DNA of 64,000 nucleotides from Pictodentalium vernedei (GCA_031216915.1 CM062297.1:365627704-365691703), one strand, 5' to 3'. Positions 23,783 to 35,670 are shown, numbered from the stretch's first letter. Program-made: numbers and translations. The notes: generated from the sequence alone by a model not told the origin.

Positions 23783-24199
23783 CGCACACGTGGTGGATGT
23801 GTGCCATCTTGCTCAGTAACAGTGATATTTTAACTCGTCGATAATGGTTTTCCTGTGACTGGAATTATGGACCTGAAGATCGTATAATAACAGGACTGTT
23901 GGGGGGGGGAGGGGGGTTGAAATACTGTTGTTTTGCCCCCCCCCCACCCCTTCCCCCCACCCCCACCCCCCACCCCCACCCCACACCAACTCGACCACAT
24001 CTGGTGTGAGTTTTACCCCCTCCGTGGGGGATGTGCAGCTCCTCCAGCTCCTGCGGGGAGGTGGGGAACTCTGTCATTTCGGGGTCGCCAGACTCGACCA
24101 CGTCTGGTGAGAATTGCTCCCCTCCGGGAGGATGTACAGCTCCTCCCGCACCAGCGGAGGGTGGGGAATGCAGTCATTTAGGGGCTCCCCGACTCGACC

Positions 24200-26290
24200 A
24201 TGTTTGGTGAGAGTTATTCCCCTTCTGTGAGGAATGTGCAGTTTTTTTACCGTCGTGGATACTGCAGGAGCTGTTGGATTTCTGGTGAAGAGATGCCTGG
24301 ACTATGCGCCCTCTACAGTCGACATCTGTAGGGTTGTGACTTCTCCTTTGGAGGCCGAGCTAGGTGGCTCTCTCCACTTTTCCGCCAGTTCCAACATCTC
24401 CCATCGTATCTGCTGCTACTGCTGTTCCGTCTACAACGTCATTGGGCACCATTTTTAGCCGACCTCGGCTTATCCCTGCAAGGGTCTGCAGGGATGTCTG
24501 TAGTGTGGTTATGGGGTATCGGCCTCAGCCTTCCCCGACTTCAACTCGGCGAAGTCGGAAGTGGCTGCCAACTGAACCCCCCCCCTCCACTGTGTCTTCT
24601 CAGCCGTTAAGCACAGTAGTTTTATACCTGCAGTGGTCTGCTGCGGTGTCTGGGAGTGTAGACGTGGGGGTATCGGCCTCAGCCTTCCCTGACTTCAACT
24701 CGGCGAAGTTGGAAGTGGCCGCCGGCCGTACCCTCTACTGTGTGGTCTCTGCGCCGTTGAGCACCACAGTTGTGTTATTGGATTCAGATGTTCTAAATGG
24801 GGACACTATGAACTCTGTGGCATTTCCATCCATTCATTCTGGCCACACGACCAGTTTTGGGGGACCAACGTCTTTTGTGCAGCCTGGACCTTCTGCCCCA
24901 CAGAGGTCTGCGGTGACTCTCATGAGTTCCCGCTATGTTGATCCTCGGGGTGTGTCGTACCCCTATACACGTCTGCCTTCAGACATTTCGGCTGCCGCTC
25001 GTCATCCCGCATCAGGTGTTTTGGAGGATCGTGACCCTTCGCTGGTTAAGAGGGTCAGAGGTGAAGTCACTTTGCTGGTTCGTTCCCCTATCGAACCGGC
25101 CAGTACGGGCAGTGAGCTCAGGGAGGCCCTCTCCTTACTCACTGAGGTTCTGTCAAAGAGCCTTCCCGTTGCTTTCAGCGAGGCAGCGAGTGGTTTCCAG
25201 GCACCCCCTATGGCGCCGCCTCCCGGGATTGGAAACAGACCTCTTTCTGATCCCCCTGGTGTTCTGACACCATGGGAGGCGTCGGCTGGTTTGCCCACGA
25301 TGGGCTATGTGTCTTCCGACTCAGGGGAAGAGTCAGACATGCTTGATGTCGAGAGCCAGCAGTCTTCGGACTTGGGGGCAGCTCTTGATTTTCTCTTCGG
25401 GTTCCTTCCGGATTTCAAACCATCAAACCAGCCGAAAGTGTCAGCCAGGCCATGATCATTGGTTGCGCGCCAACAGCCTATGTAGCAACCTGCTTCTGGG
25501 CGCCTTCGACCGTTCCAGTCGGTACAGTTGGTTGAAGCATTTTCAGCCTTGGACTCTAAGCTGAGTTCCAAGGCTATGAAGGCTCCGTTCTTCACCAGGG
25601 TTGACACCTTTTTGCCTCTGGCGCGTTATCGTTACTACGATTCCGCCAATCCGTCAGTCTGCCAGACTTTGACGGTTTTGGATCAGGACTCCAATTCCCT
25701 CGGGTTTTCCAAGCCCAAGTCTGCCGTCATTCAGATGACGACTCTGGAGTCTATGTTGGGCTTATCGAGAGAGATGCTTGGTATGCTTTCTCTCTCAGAT
25801 CACATCGTCTCAGCTTTAGCTGCTTATCTGCTTCCAGATAAGTTTGACGAGGTACAGGCTCCTTTGTGTGTGCTGTCCATCTTACTCACACGCATGCCTG
25901 TAACACGGCTAATCTGGAATTAGTTCGAAGGAACTCTGTGCTGGACACAGGCCGATCCCTTCCAGAGGAGTAGCGCGCTACTCTTCGATCTGCTTCTTTG
26001 GCAGGTCCGCAACTTTTCCATGGTTTCGTGTCAATGGTCCGGGATGACGTCCTACGTCATTCCAAAGATCAGCTTCTGTTTCTTCAGCTTGATCAGCCTT
26101 CTAGGGGAGGCAGGGGCCGTTCCATGCCTAACAAGTACCCTTCTGCTTCCTCTGCGAAGCAAAATGCTGATCCTTCTGCCACCGCTTCTACTTCTTACTC
26201 AAGGGGTAAGGGTAAGCGTCGGCAGACTAGAGGGAAGTATCAGGATTCTTCATTCAGTTGAGGAGGTGGTTTCTCCTCTGGCGGGCCTCG
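24200..26290 (+). pseudogene. DIRS-A gag-like region (fossil)
   Basis: Ser/Pro-rich protein with a Gly/Arg/Lys-rich C-terminal end (SRGKGKRRQTRGK), closely matching the same region of DIRS-B. It lies where DIRS elements carry their gag-like gene. Broken. Confidence 0.75.
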
Positions 26291-26379
26291 TCAGGGCTCG
26301 AAATGAAGGTCCTCACCTCGACTCATCCCAGGTTGGAGGAAGGATAGCAGAGTTCACAGACAGTTGGGCCACCATCACA

Positions 26380-27990
26380 TCTGATCCTTGGGTGTTAGAT
26401 GTTGTTTGGTCTGGGCTGCGAATATCCTTCCAAAGGCACCCCACTCTGTCCAGGGTGCCTCTTCCAACCACAGTTCCTTCAGACATTTTACGTTGGGAAC
26501 TTTTGTCCACGGAGATAGACAATCTCCTGACAAAGGGGGCGATCAAGGTCGTCAAGAACATTCAGTCAGTGGTGTTCTATTCCTGCCTATTCTTGGTGCC
26601 GAAGAAGGACGGCCGACTCCGACCGGTTATCGATCTGAGTATCCTGAACCAGTCTATCATTGCTCCCAAGTTCAGCATAGAGACTTTCAGGTCGGTCCGC
26701 CGTTCAATTCACCAGGGAGATTTTGCTTCCAGCTTCGACCTGCGAGACACTTTCTTTCACGTTCCGATTCATTGGGCATCACGGAAGTATCTCCGGTTTG
26801 CTTTTCTGGGGCGAGTTTACCAGTTCAAGGCCATGCCTTTCGGTCTCAACCTGGCTCCTTGGGCCTTCACCTGACTGATGTCGCATGTGATAGCTTTTCA
26901 TCGCACACAGTCCAGGGTGACCACTTCGGCATATCTGGACGATATCCTCCAGAGGCATTCCAATGCTGCCTTACTGGAGTCAGATGTCGCCACTCTGTTG
27001 AGCTTGCTCACGTCGCTTGGATTCAGAGTCAATGAGGAGAGGTCGGACCTGGTCCCTTCTCAGTTGTTTTGTCATCTGGGGATGGCTTTCCGCACCCAAT
27101 TCAATTTGGTGGCGGTTCCCCAGGCCAAGGCTGTGATTCTCAGCTTTTGCTCTGACTCTGTCCCAGTCCACATCCGCGACGGCACGGAGCATTCTCCGGC
27201 TGATCGGTCGCTGCGGTTTGGTGACGTATCTCCTTCCTCTAGGTCGGCTGCGTGTCAGACCTCTCCAACACTTTCTGCTCAGTCGTTGGAGGCCGAATGT
27301 CGATTCTCTGGATCTGGTGCTTCAGTTACCAGACTCCGTTATCCTCACCTTCTCCACTGGACGAATGTTCAGTGGATCACGCAGGGTGTCCTGTTGGACT
27401 TACCCACGACCGATCACGTTCTGGTGGCAGATGTTAGCGATCTCGGATGGGGTGCAATGTTGGATCCTCTAGGTCTTTCCTTCACGGGATGTGGGACCAG
27501 GATCGGGCATCTCTACACATCAGCCAGCAGAGCTTCTTGCTCTTCTTCTGAGTTTCAGGCAGTGGATCCCTCACCTGTCGAATCGTCAGGTCCTTCTGTT
27601 GTTCGACAATTCGACAGTGGTTGCTTACATTCGGGACCAGGGCGGCACGCACTCGGTTCCAATGTACGAATTGGCTTGGAATCTTCTACTGCTCGCTCAG
27701 GATGTCAACGCCGGGGTGTTTGTTCGTCACATTTCCGGTCATCTGAACATCCTAGCCGACTCCCTGTCCCGATGGGGCAGGTTCTTTTCCACCGAGTGGA
27801 TGCTCCACATGGCGGGTTCCATCGATCTCTTTGCGGCTCGTTGGAGCCATCAGGGGGACACTTTTGTGTCTCCATGTCCAGATGCTCTGGATTTCGCCGT
27901 GGATGCTCTAGCCCTCCTTTGGGACGGTCTTGTCGGCTACGCCTTCCTGTCGGTTCCGATTCTGCCTCAGGTTCTCTCCCAGATATGAAC
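26380..27990 (+). pseudogene. DIRS-A reverse transcriptase and RNase H (fossil)
   Basis: RT blocks are recognisable: FLVPKKDGRLRPVIDLS, MPFGLNLAPWAFT and AYLDDILQ. RNase H blocks DNSTVVAYIR and ISGHLNILADSLSR follow, then SIDLFAARW. Order and motifs are those of the DIRS RT-RNase H polyprotein. Broken. Confidence 0.88.
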
Positions 27991-28199
27991 CTGCAGTCGT
28001 CGAATCCTTTTGATCACACCCGTCGCCTCGGTGGGTGTGGGTCAATCAGCTCTGCTCTCTGTTAGCGGCTGTTCCGGCATGTCTCCCTTTACATCGCGAC
28101 TTCCTTTGCCAGAGTTGCCCGAGGAGGTTTCAAGTTGACCCGACTTCATTGTGCCTTCACACGTCTTTTATCGGGTCCTGTCTCCTCCGTAGTGGTTTT

Positions 28200-31100
28200 T
28201 CGAGACACGCAGTGGAGTTGCTTTTCTTCTTCAAGGAGGCACTCACTCCACTGGTTTAGCCTCTGTGGCTAAGTGGAAGGTTTTTCTGTCGATGGTGTGC
28301 GATCACTCTGTTGCTTCTTTCACTCCATCGATCACACCGCTTGCGGAGTTTCTGGTTTATGTTTGTTTCTGGGGGTCTCCAGCAATGGGTACAAGTCCAT
28401 GCTTCGGAGACCTTTTTCATATGTGGAACCGCATTTTTTCGACACTCATCCTTGCCTCTCCAAGCTTGTTCAGCTCTTTTCCTTTAAAAGGCCTAGGACT
28501 TTGCAGTTTACTCCAAGATGGTCGCTTTCTTGGGCACTGCTCTGCTTGGGGGTGGGGGCATTCGCACCTTTATCCTGGATGACTATGCAGATCTCTCCTG
28601 CATCCATTTCTCGATTGATTTGTTTTGCTATTCGTGCAGCTTCCGCTCGTCTAGCTGCTGGTGATTGCATTACCAATTTTTAGCTCAACTTGACAAAGTC
28701 AAGCTGAGCTATTGCCATCACTTCTCGTCCGTCGGCGTACGTACGTACGTTAGTATGTTAGTACGTTAGTACGTACGTCCACAATTTCCTTTGGCACACC
28801 TCACAGGTCGCATTTATGATCAGATTACTTTGAAACTTCTTATGCTTGTTTGGGGGACCTCTAGATGGGAGCTATCGATTTTCTTCAATTTCCGTCAAAA
28901 AATGTTGCCGCGGCCAACGTTCTTAGAACTTAGTTTAGTCAAACCACAATATTTCCCTTTGGCACACCCTACAGGGTACATTTGCGATCAGATTGCTTTG
29001 AAACCTGGTACGCTTGTTTGGGGAGACCTCTAGATGGGAACTATCGATTTTCTTCAATTTCTGTCAAAAAATGTTGCCGCGGCCAACGTTCTTAGAACTT
29101 AGTTTAGTCAGAAGACTCGATATTTCCCTTTGGCACACCCTACAGGGCCCATTTATGATCGGATTGCTTTGAAACCTGGCATGCTTGTTTGGGGTGACCT
29201 CTAGATGGGAGCTATCGATTTTCTTCAATTTCCGTCAAAAAATGTTGCCACGGCCAACGTTCTTAGAACTTAGTTTAGTCAAACCGCAATATTTCCCTTT
29301 GGCACACCCTACAGGGCACATTTATGATTTGATTGCTTTGAAACCTGGTATGCTTATTTAGGGTGACGTCTAGATGGGAGCTATCGATTTTCTTCAATTT
29401 CCGGCAAAAAATGTTGCCACAGCCAACGTTCGTAAAACTTAGTTTAGTCAGACCTCAATATTTCCCTTTGGCACACCCTACAGGGTACATTTGCGATCAG
29501 ATTGCTTTGAAACCTGGTATGCTTGTTTGGGGAGACCTCTAGATGGGAGCTATCGATTTTCTTCAACTTCTGTCAAAAAATGTTGCCGCGGCCAACGTTC
29601 TTAGAACTTAGTTTAGTCAGAAGACTCGATATTTCCCTTTGGCACACCCTACAGGGTACATTTATGATCGGATTGCTTTGAAACCTGGCATGCTTGTTTG
29701 GGGTGACCTCTAGATGGGAGCTATCGATTTTCTTCAATTTCTGTCAAAAAATGTTGCCGCGGCCAACGTTCTTAGAACTTAGTTTAGTCAAACCACAATA
29801 TTTCCCTTTGGCACACCCTACAGGGCACATTTATGATTTGATTGCTTTGAAACCTGGTATGCTTATTTAGGGTGACCTCTAGATGGGAGCTATCGATTTT
29901 CTTCAATTTCCGGCAAAAAATGTTGCCACGGCCAACGTTCGTAGAACTTAGTTCAGTCAGACCTCAATATTTCCCTTTGGCACACCCGACAGGGCCCATT
30001 TATGATCAGATTGCTTTGAAACCTGGTATGCTTGTTTGGGGAGACCTCTAGATGGGAGCTATCAATTTTCTTCAATTTCTGTCAAAAAATGTTGCCGCGG
30101 CCAACGTTCTTAGAACTTAGTTTAGTCAGAAGACTCAATATTTCCATTTGGCACACCCTACAGGGTACATTTATGATCGGATTGCTTTGAAACCTGGCAT
30201 GCTTGTTTGGGGTGACATCTAGATGGGAGCTATCGATTTTCTTCAATTTTCGTCAAAAAATGTTGCCGTGGCCAACGTTTTTAGAACTCAGTTTAGTCAG
30301 ACCACAATATTTCCCTTTGGCACACCATACAGGGCACATTTATGATTTGATTGCTTTGAAACCTGGTATGCTTGTTTGGGGAGACCTCTAGATGGGAGCT
30401 ATCGATTTTCTTCAATTTCTATCAAAAAATGTTGCCACGGCCAACGTTCTTAGAACTTGGTTTAGTCAGAAGACTTGATATTTCCCTTTGGCACACCGTA
30501 CAGGGTACATTTATGATCGGATTGCTTTGAAACCTTTCATGCTTGTTTGGGGTGACCTCTAGATGGAAGCTGTCGATTTTCTTCAATTTCCATCAAAAAA
30601 TGTTGCCGCAGCCAACATTCTTAGAACTTAGTTTAGTCAGACCACAATATTTCCCTTTGGCTCACCCTACAGGGCTCATTTATGATTAGATTGCTTTGAA
30701 ACCTGGTATGCTTATTTACGGTGACCTCTAGATGGGAGCTATCGATTTTCTTCCATTTCCGTAAAAAAAAATGTTGCTACGGCCAACGTTCTTAGAATTT
30801 AGTCTAGTCAGACCACAATATTTCCCTTTTGTACACCCTACAGGGCACATTTATGATCGGATTGCTTTGAAACCTGGCATGCTTGTTTGGGGAGGCCTCT
30901 AGATGGGAGCTATCGATTTTCTTCGGTTTCTGTAAAAAAATGTTGCCACTGGCAAAAAAACTGACATTGGTCCCAATGATCTTCAATTTTGCCATTTCAT
31001 TTATAACTTACCAAGTTCAAATTTGTCAAGTTGAGCTACAGTGTCATTGACACTTTCATTTTTTCTGCCACAAGGTGCGTGCATTGTCTTCCTCTTTTAA

Positions 31101-31440
31101 TAACTCTGTCATGTTGTCGGATGACGGATGTTATACTGGCAGCCTACTGGAGAAATGCTACATTCTCCTTTTATCTGCGACAGTTGCAGGAGCCGATAGA
31201 GGACCTTGGTCCTTGGGGTCCTCTTTCTTCAGCTCAGGCTGTTGTCTATCCCAGCCTTTCAGCTTTTTTCAGGGTCAGTTCCAGCTCTGTGCTGTTACTG
31301 CCCTTTCTGTCTGTGCGTTGCACTTCACCATACGCCTCATCTTTCATTGTCTTTTCTAATGTTTGTGATGCTATGGTTTGATAGGCCTAAGGATCTCTTC
31401 TTCTGTCCACGGTTCCAGTGCTATTGAGTTATGTGTGGGT
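28200..31440 (+). pseudogene. DIRS-A tyrosine recombinase region (fossil)
   Basis: The N-terminal part (AKWKVFLS) and the C-terminal part (around 31070-31270) match the recombinase of DIRS-B. The two lie on either side of the inserted tandem-core element at 28682-31060. Broken. Confidence 0.8.
28682..31060 (+). mobile_element. HINE-like element, subfamily A, copy A2, 13-unit core
   Basis: The 5' end AGCTCAACTTGAC recurs as a perfect 13-bp inverse GTCAAGTTGAGCT just before the 3' hairpin AGTGTCATTGACACT and TTTCATT. After a GTAC-rich tract (28737-28780) come about 13 tandem units of about 169 bp, marked by CCCTTTGGCACACCCTACAG and GATGGGAGCTATCGATTTTC. It is inserted in the recombinase region of DIRS-A, which gives its boundaries. 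Confidence 0.9.
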
Positions 31441-31480
31441 TGGTTATGTGATTCCCTCCATCCTTTTGTCTATTCAGCCT

Positions 31481-31565
31481 GTAGTAAACAATTGAGGTAG
31501 GTTGATATGAAATATAAATTTTATAGTAAATTTCCTTTCTTATTATACCTACCGCAATTGTTTAC
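31481..31565 (+). repeat. DIRS-A internal complementary region
   Basis: The first part is the inverse of the element's own left end (CAATTGAGGTAGGTTGAT). The second part is the inverse of its own right end (ATACCTACCGCAATTGT). This bridging block is diagnostic of DIRS elements and templates completion of the termini during replication. Confidence 0.92.
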
Positions 31566-31639
31566 ATGGAGGCCCTCCCGTCTTCTTATTCGGGGAAGAA
31601 TCCTTCCTCCCCGCTGATCACATAACTCCTGTGTTGTCA

Positions 31640-33057
31640 GAATCAAAAGAATGACGAATTGACGCACTGCGCCAGGGACCAGCCATGAGGACGACTAGGG
31701 CGATTATGTTGCCCTTCTAAGCCCAAAGTCGCCTAGAAAAATATTTGGGCACTTACAAGTCGCCCTCAAAAAATTGGCCAAAACGAGAAAAGGCTGAACT
31801 GAGTGATGCGAGGTTTACATGAAAACGAGTCTTTTCAAAAATCGAATGTGCTCGAGTGTGATAAATGGGCATTTTAATTCGTCAAATAAACGTCCATTTA
31901 TTTGAAATCACACGACAATCAATTGTCCATTGTCGCTTTTGGTGGATTTTTTTATTTCTATTTTGTTGCGTTCCAGTCGGAGCTTCAAGTGTCGAAACGA
32001 AAATAGGTGACTTACGCGACTCAACAAAACAACCCAGTTTGAAAGTAGGTTACGTCGCTTAGGATGCCGAAAATGTATACACAATGGACGTATTTTATAA
32101 CACATTATTTTCATTTCGATTTGCTGACGACTGTTAACTGTTGGGCTGTCTATTCCCAGAAAAACACGAATGGAATTGAAACACATGAAAAAAAGCTTTA
32201 GTGATGTCAAGAAAAGCTTTGTGCAGGACACAAGTGTGCATGTGGGCGATCTTGAAAAAGGGTCCTCCTAAACATCGGAATGACATGAAATGACGCGGAA
32301 TGACACTGGAATGCCATAAAAATGATGCGGAATGACATTTCTTTTACAAAATACTCAACCCCAGAATGTATTTTGTATATTAACTAACAAAGTATCTCCC
32401 AAGCAACCTTCTTACATCTGGTCCTGTTCACACTTTCAGACTTAGGAAATTATTAGCTTAGTAGACTTCTTTGTTGAAAGGCAGCCACAGGAGGGTGATG
32501 GGGGATTGGCACGAAGAAGAGGTGAGGGGTCATGAAGGAGAAGGTAGCAGTGGGGGATTTTCAGTCAATAATTACATTGTGATTTTTTAACCTGGCACAG
32601 ATGCATCATAGACAACTGGACCTGGATTATTTGTACGTTAATGGAGGACCACAAATTGAAAATATGAAGGGGCGGCAGGGGTGGTACATGAATATTCTTA
32701 ATTTTCCCCACTTGCCTATGAAGTCTCCCTACATGACTCTGCAGTCTCCCTATTTTTTCTGGAGGGAGACTTGAAGTCTCCCTAAAATTCCCCCCTAGGC
32801 TGGTCCCTGCACTGCGCACTGTTTTACGGTAGTCGTGGATTTGTACTATGGAAGAGCGTCCCATACATAGTGAAACGCGACCCAGTTTTGGCTTATTTTT
32901 TCGTGGTGTTTTTACACCACTTTTCTTTCCCAAATCTTGGGAAAGATTAAAATAGAGTGTATTTTATCCGAGTTAGGTTCTTCCACTGTAGTGCAAGCCT
33001 GTAGTAAACAATTGCGGTAGGTATAATAAGAAAGGAAATTTACTATAAAATTTATAT
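31640..33057 (+). repeat. DIRS-A right inverted terminal repeat, split by a hAT element
   Basis: 31640-31672 and 32818-33057 together are the inverse of the left repeat, with an extra 3' extension ending AAATTTATAT, as is usual for DIRS right repeats. Confidence 0.85.
31673..32809. mobile_element. Non-autonomous hAT-type element, 1.14 kb
   Basis: Perfect 12-bp terminal inverted repeats CAGGGACCAGCC and GGCTGGTCCCTG, flanked by perfect 8-bp duplications CACTGCGC at 31665-31672 and 32810-32817. An 8-bp duplication with CAGGG-type ends is characteristic of hAT transposons. No transposase is recognisable inside. It sits within the right terminal repeat of DIRS-A. Confidence 0.92.
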
Positions 33058-33169
33058 GTTCATTATTCCATCAACTAAGTGAGAAAGCTAATAGTCTGTA
33101 GTACAGCTGACCTGGGAGTTGAAATGCTAAAAGCAGAATAATAATTTGATCTTTGTAATTATTTTCAAG

Positions 33170-33304
33170 GCTATAGCTAAAGTGTCACCAAACTTTGAAC
33201 CTCTGCTGTCTGGCTGTCAAGAAAACCGAGACAACTGGGAAAAACTGTCAGATGAGAGAAAAAAACTTGCTGAGGAAAAAAAAGAAAACACAAACAAGGA
33301 TTGA
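33170..33304 (+). CDS. PDE5-like: PDE5/6-like phosphodiesterase, last coding exon
   Basis: The acceptor TTTTCAAG precedes an exon of 44 codons ending TGA at 33302-33304. It continues the previous exon in phase 0. The segment FEPLLSGCQENRDNWEKL corresponds to the last helix of PDE5-type catalytic domains, where vertebrate PDE5 has a similar Pro-Leu-Leu, Gly-Cys, Asn-Arg, Trp series. The end is a charged Lys/Glu tail (KKLAEEKKENTNKD). There is no C-terminal CaaX prenylation box, unlike PDE6 catalytic subunits, so membrane anchoring by a lipid is not expected. The terminal position is shown by the stop codon; the earlier gene is out of view. Confidence 0.9.
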   Translation, partial: AIAKVSPNFEPLLSGCQENRDNWEKLSDERKKLAEEKKENTNKD

Positions 33305-33777
33305 GAACAAAGAGGCAAAGAAGAAGAAAGAGTGACAAAAAGGAAAAAAAAACTTCTCATGCAAAACAAAAATGAACAGTTTATTTTTTGATATTCATCA
33401 TTAAATTATTTTGGATCAAGATTTCCATGATCGTTTCATTTTTTATTCAATGAAATGACCAAATCTACCTTTTGCAGTACATATGTGTTTCAGGGTCTGA
33501 TATTAGTTTTGAAACTTTTTTTTTCTGAAACATAGTTTAGAATTCATCTTTGGAATGATCATATTAGTATGCTATGTTTAATAATAACATAAAAAAAAAT
33601 TGTAAAGAAGGGGTTGTATACACTGTTGGATAAAAGAAATGATACCAGTCATAGTTTTCTGTTTTACATAGATACAATGTACGTATATTTGTACTATTGT
33701 TATTGGGTCTCTGTCACATGATGAACAGCCTTCTCATTCTTTAATTTGGTGGGGCAAAACTGTTTGTTTGAGGATAC
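33305..33777 (+). other. Probable 3' untranslated region of the PDE gene
   Basis: A+T-rich sequence after the stop, starting with a purine-rich run. No AATAAA is seen before the next MITE; the first one, at 33903-33908, lies inside that MITE. Where the transcript ends is unknown. Confidence 0.5.
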
Positions 33778-34217
33778 AAGGTTCCCACGGGGTCTTGGAT
33801 TCAAGGAATTGCCTTGAATTTGACAAAGGGTCATTCAAGGCCTTGAAATCCTGGAAAATGTGTCAGTAGGCCTTGAAAGGCCTGGAATACATGTATTCAC
33901 AAAATAAAAATACTGACGAAGCAAGTAATAATAACCATATAGTTTTATATGCTAGCATTCGTGAAGGCATAGTCCTAAATAGGACCCTCTGATCATTAAC
34001 CCCCCCCCCCCCCAGGTCATCACTCCCTCCTCCCACTTCCCTTGTAGGGAAGTGGGAGGATGGTGTAATGACCGGAGGTCCTAGTCAGTACTAGTGAAGG
34101 CAGGGCCTTGAAAGCCCTTGAATTTGGCTATTGTGGGGACTTGAAAAATGCTGAAATATACCAAGAAGCATCCTTGGATAGCCTTGAATTTTCTCAGTCC
34201 TTGCCTGCAGGAACCTT
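33778..34217. mobile_element. AAGGTTCC-type MITE
   Basis: Ends AAGGTTCCCACGG and CCTGCAGGAACCTT are inverted repeats, and the interior is rich in CCTTGAATTT in both directions. The flanks GAGGATAC and GGGATATG are a weak 8-bp match that could be a decayed hAT-type duplication. A C-run lies at about 33999-34013. A fragment of the family may lie at 770-835. Confidence 0.6.
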
Positions 34218-34243
34218 GGGATATGTTTTGGTCAGGGGTGGTA

Positions 34244-34396
34244 CAGTAGAGCCCTGTTAAATGAATAGCCATTTTGCCAATGAAAACTATTTAATTAACA
34301 ACAGGAGTAATTAATTAACAGGGATATTCTGTCACTTTTCTATATTCCATTGTTAAGCTGAGCATTTATTCTATTATATCTTGTTTGACAGAGCGC
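34244..34396 (+). mobile_element. pogo-like MITE, left half
   Basis: It starts CAGTAGAGCCCTGTTAA after a TA and ends in half of the hairpin ATTATATCTTGTTTGACAGA. The more complete copy is at 43733-44172. The right half is missing; a SINE follows at once. Confidence 0.6.
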
Positions 34397-34399
34397 ATG

Positions 34400-34600
34400 G
34401 AGGTTGAAGGTTAGTGCACCATTGATATGCAGTACACCTTAATACACAGTATCACTGTGCCACTCCCCCCCCCCCCTCCCCATAGGCAATCAAGATTAAG
34501 TGTCTTGCCCAAGAACACAATATAGTAACTGATGGCCATGAATGAATTGTGGACCTTTCATTTTGAAGCCCAGTGCTTAATCACCGGGCCACTGTGCTGT
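34400..34600 (-). mobile_element. tRNA-headed SINE, reverse orientation, diverged
   Basis: Read on the - strand it has ACAGTGGCCCGGTGATTAAG, then TTGTGTTCTTGGGCAAGACA, then a G-run and GGTGCACTAACC. The order matches the SINE body at 63608-63984, with a diverged head. Confidence 0.75.
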
Positions 34601-34621
34601 CTGAAATGAATTTATTGTTAC

Positions 34622-34795
34622 CCCTTTACCTAACACAAAAGACAGATGACAATCTTAATTCTTGAATAACTAATTTTTTTCAATTTCTGTGTCAAAAACA
34701 TAGCTTATGATCCCTATGAGGTGTCATAAGCTATGTGTTTTGAGACAAATAATGAAAATTGAATGATGATTTTTGTGAATTGTGCCGTTGATTCT
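34622..34795 (-). mobile_element. ACCCTTTAC-type MITE, incomplete
   Basis: It starts ACCCCTTTACCTAACACAAA and contains the hairpin AACATAGCTTATGA with TCATAAGCTATGT. It matches the 35671-35920 copy in reverse, but its far end is missing. Confidence 0.7.
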
Positions 34796-34929
34796 CTTCA
34801 AGAAGAGATATATTATGAGCCTAGCAGATTGGTGATTGATAACTGACACCTGAAGCGGAGATTTCAAGTATTTCATTTCATAATTCACCCCAAAATTTGA
34901 GCGAAATATAGCTGTGGTGACGTTCATCC

Positions 34930-35665
34930 ATCTCTCCATTTGTCTGCTGGAGCAGTTGATTTGTGACCTCTAAAATGTTAATATTTTACTTGAACTGAAC
35001 TTGACATGTGGGCTTCGCATGATAAGCAGAACCTATTCATTGTGGCCATTGTGCCTGAGATCAAGATCACAGCGACCTTGAACTGTTTTACTCAATAACT
35101 AAAATTATCTGATCGATTTGGAAAATACTTGATATTTTGATTACACATGATGAGATCCTTTTTAATTTGGGGTGTGTGGTATCAAAGGTCAAGGTCACAG
35201 TGACAATTGATTTCCCTTTTATAACTGAAATTTCTGTGGGTTGTACACGATGATTTGAGTAAACTAGATTCACATGGGATAGTTGTACCAAAAGTGAACG
35301 TAAGAGTGATCTCGAACTTGAATATGATTTACACACCATAACTGAAAATCTGTTTTCTCCGATTAGAAGCACAATAATTATTTAAGTTGGGCTTGAGAAA
35401 GAAAGAACTTTTCATATTCTGTGCCAAATGTCAAGGCCAGTGTGACCCTAAAATTGAAATTGATTTCTGTTCCATAACTAAATGTCTCAAACAATCTCCT
35501 CTCCATAACAAAAGATGTCTTTAAGAAATTTTAAGCACACTTGATATGTAGATTCTGTGTGATAGGAAGAAGAAACATTCACCTCAGAGATATTGGGCCA
35601 AAACTGAAGGTCACAGTAATCCTAAATGTAAAATTGCTTTCCATTTCAAAAGGAGTAGGGAAAAA
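34930..35665. repeat. Decayed tandem array, units about 110-170 bp
   Basis: Variants of AAGGTCAAGGTCACAGTGAC followed by a TTCC-ATAACTGAAA-like block recur near 35055, 35187, 35290, 35431 and 35604. No terminal hairpins are found, so it may be the core of an old tandem-core element. Confidence 0.55.
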
Positions 35666-35670
35666 TGTCT

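Larger units (their letters stand above)
23531..33057 (+). mobile_element. DIRS-like retroelement, DIRS-A (broken)
   Basis: About 9.5 kb, or about 6.0 kb once the two insertions are set aside, the usual DIRS size. Order: left inverted terminal repeat, gag-like region, reverse transcriptase with RNase H, tyrosine recombinase region, internal complementary region (31481-31565), right terminal repeat. DIRS elements replicate by reverse transcription and integrate as circles by recombinase, leaving no target duplication. The copy is broken, with roughly half a dozen breaks plus a tandem-core element and a non-autonomous hAT inserted. Terminal repeats differ at only a few sites over the outer 115 bp, so it is fairly young. 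Confidence 0.92.
5478..33169 (+). other. PDE intron, 27,692 bp, filled with mobile elements
   Basis: It starts GTGAGTG and ends TTTTCAAG. The exons on either side join in phase 0 and continue the PDE5-type sequence without a gap. Most of the recognisable content is transposable-element DNA listed separately below. It separates the glutamine-bearing helix from the last helices of one catalytic domain. Confidence 0.85.

Noticed and set aside
24364-25455. Long Ser/Pro-rich open frame as a host gene
   Set aside because: It matches the equivalent region in DIRS-B and lies between DIRS terminal repeats, so it is the gag-like part of a fossil retroelement.
28792-30940. CRISPR array or satellite gene cluster
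   Set aside because: The units are 169 bp, directly adjacent with no unique spacers, and lie within element ends.
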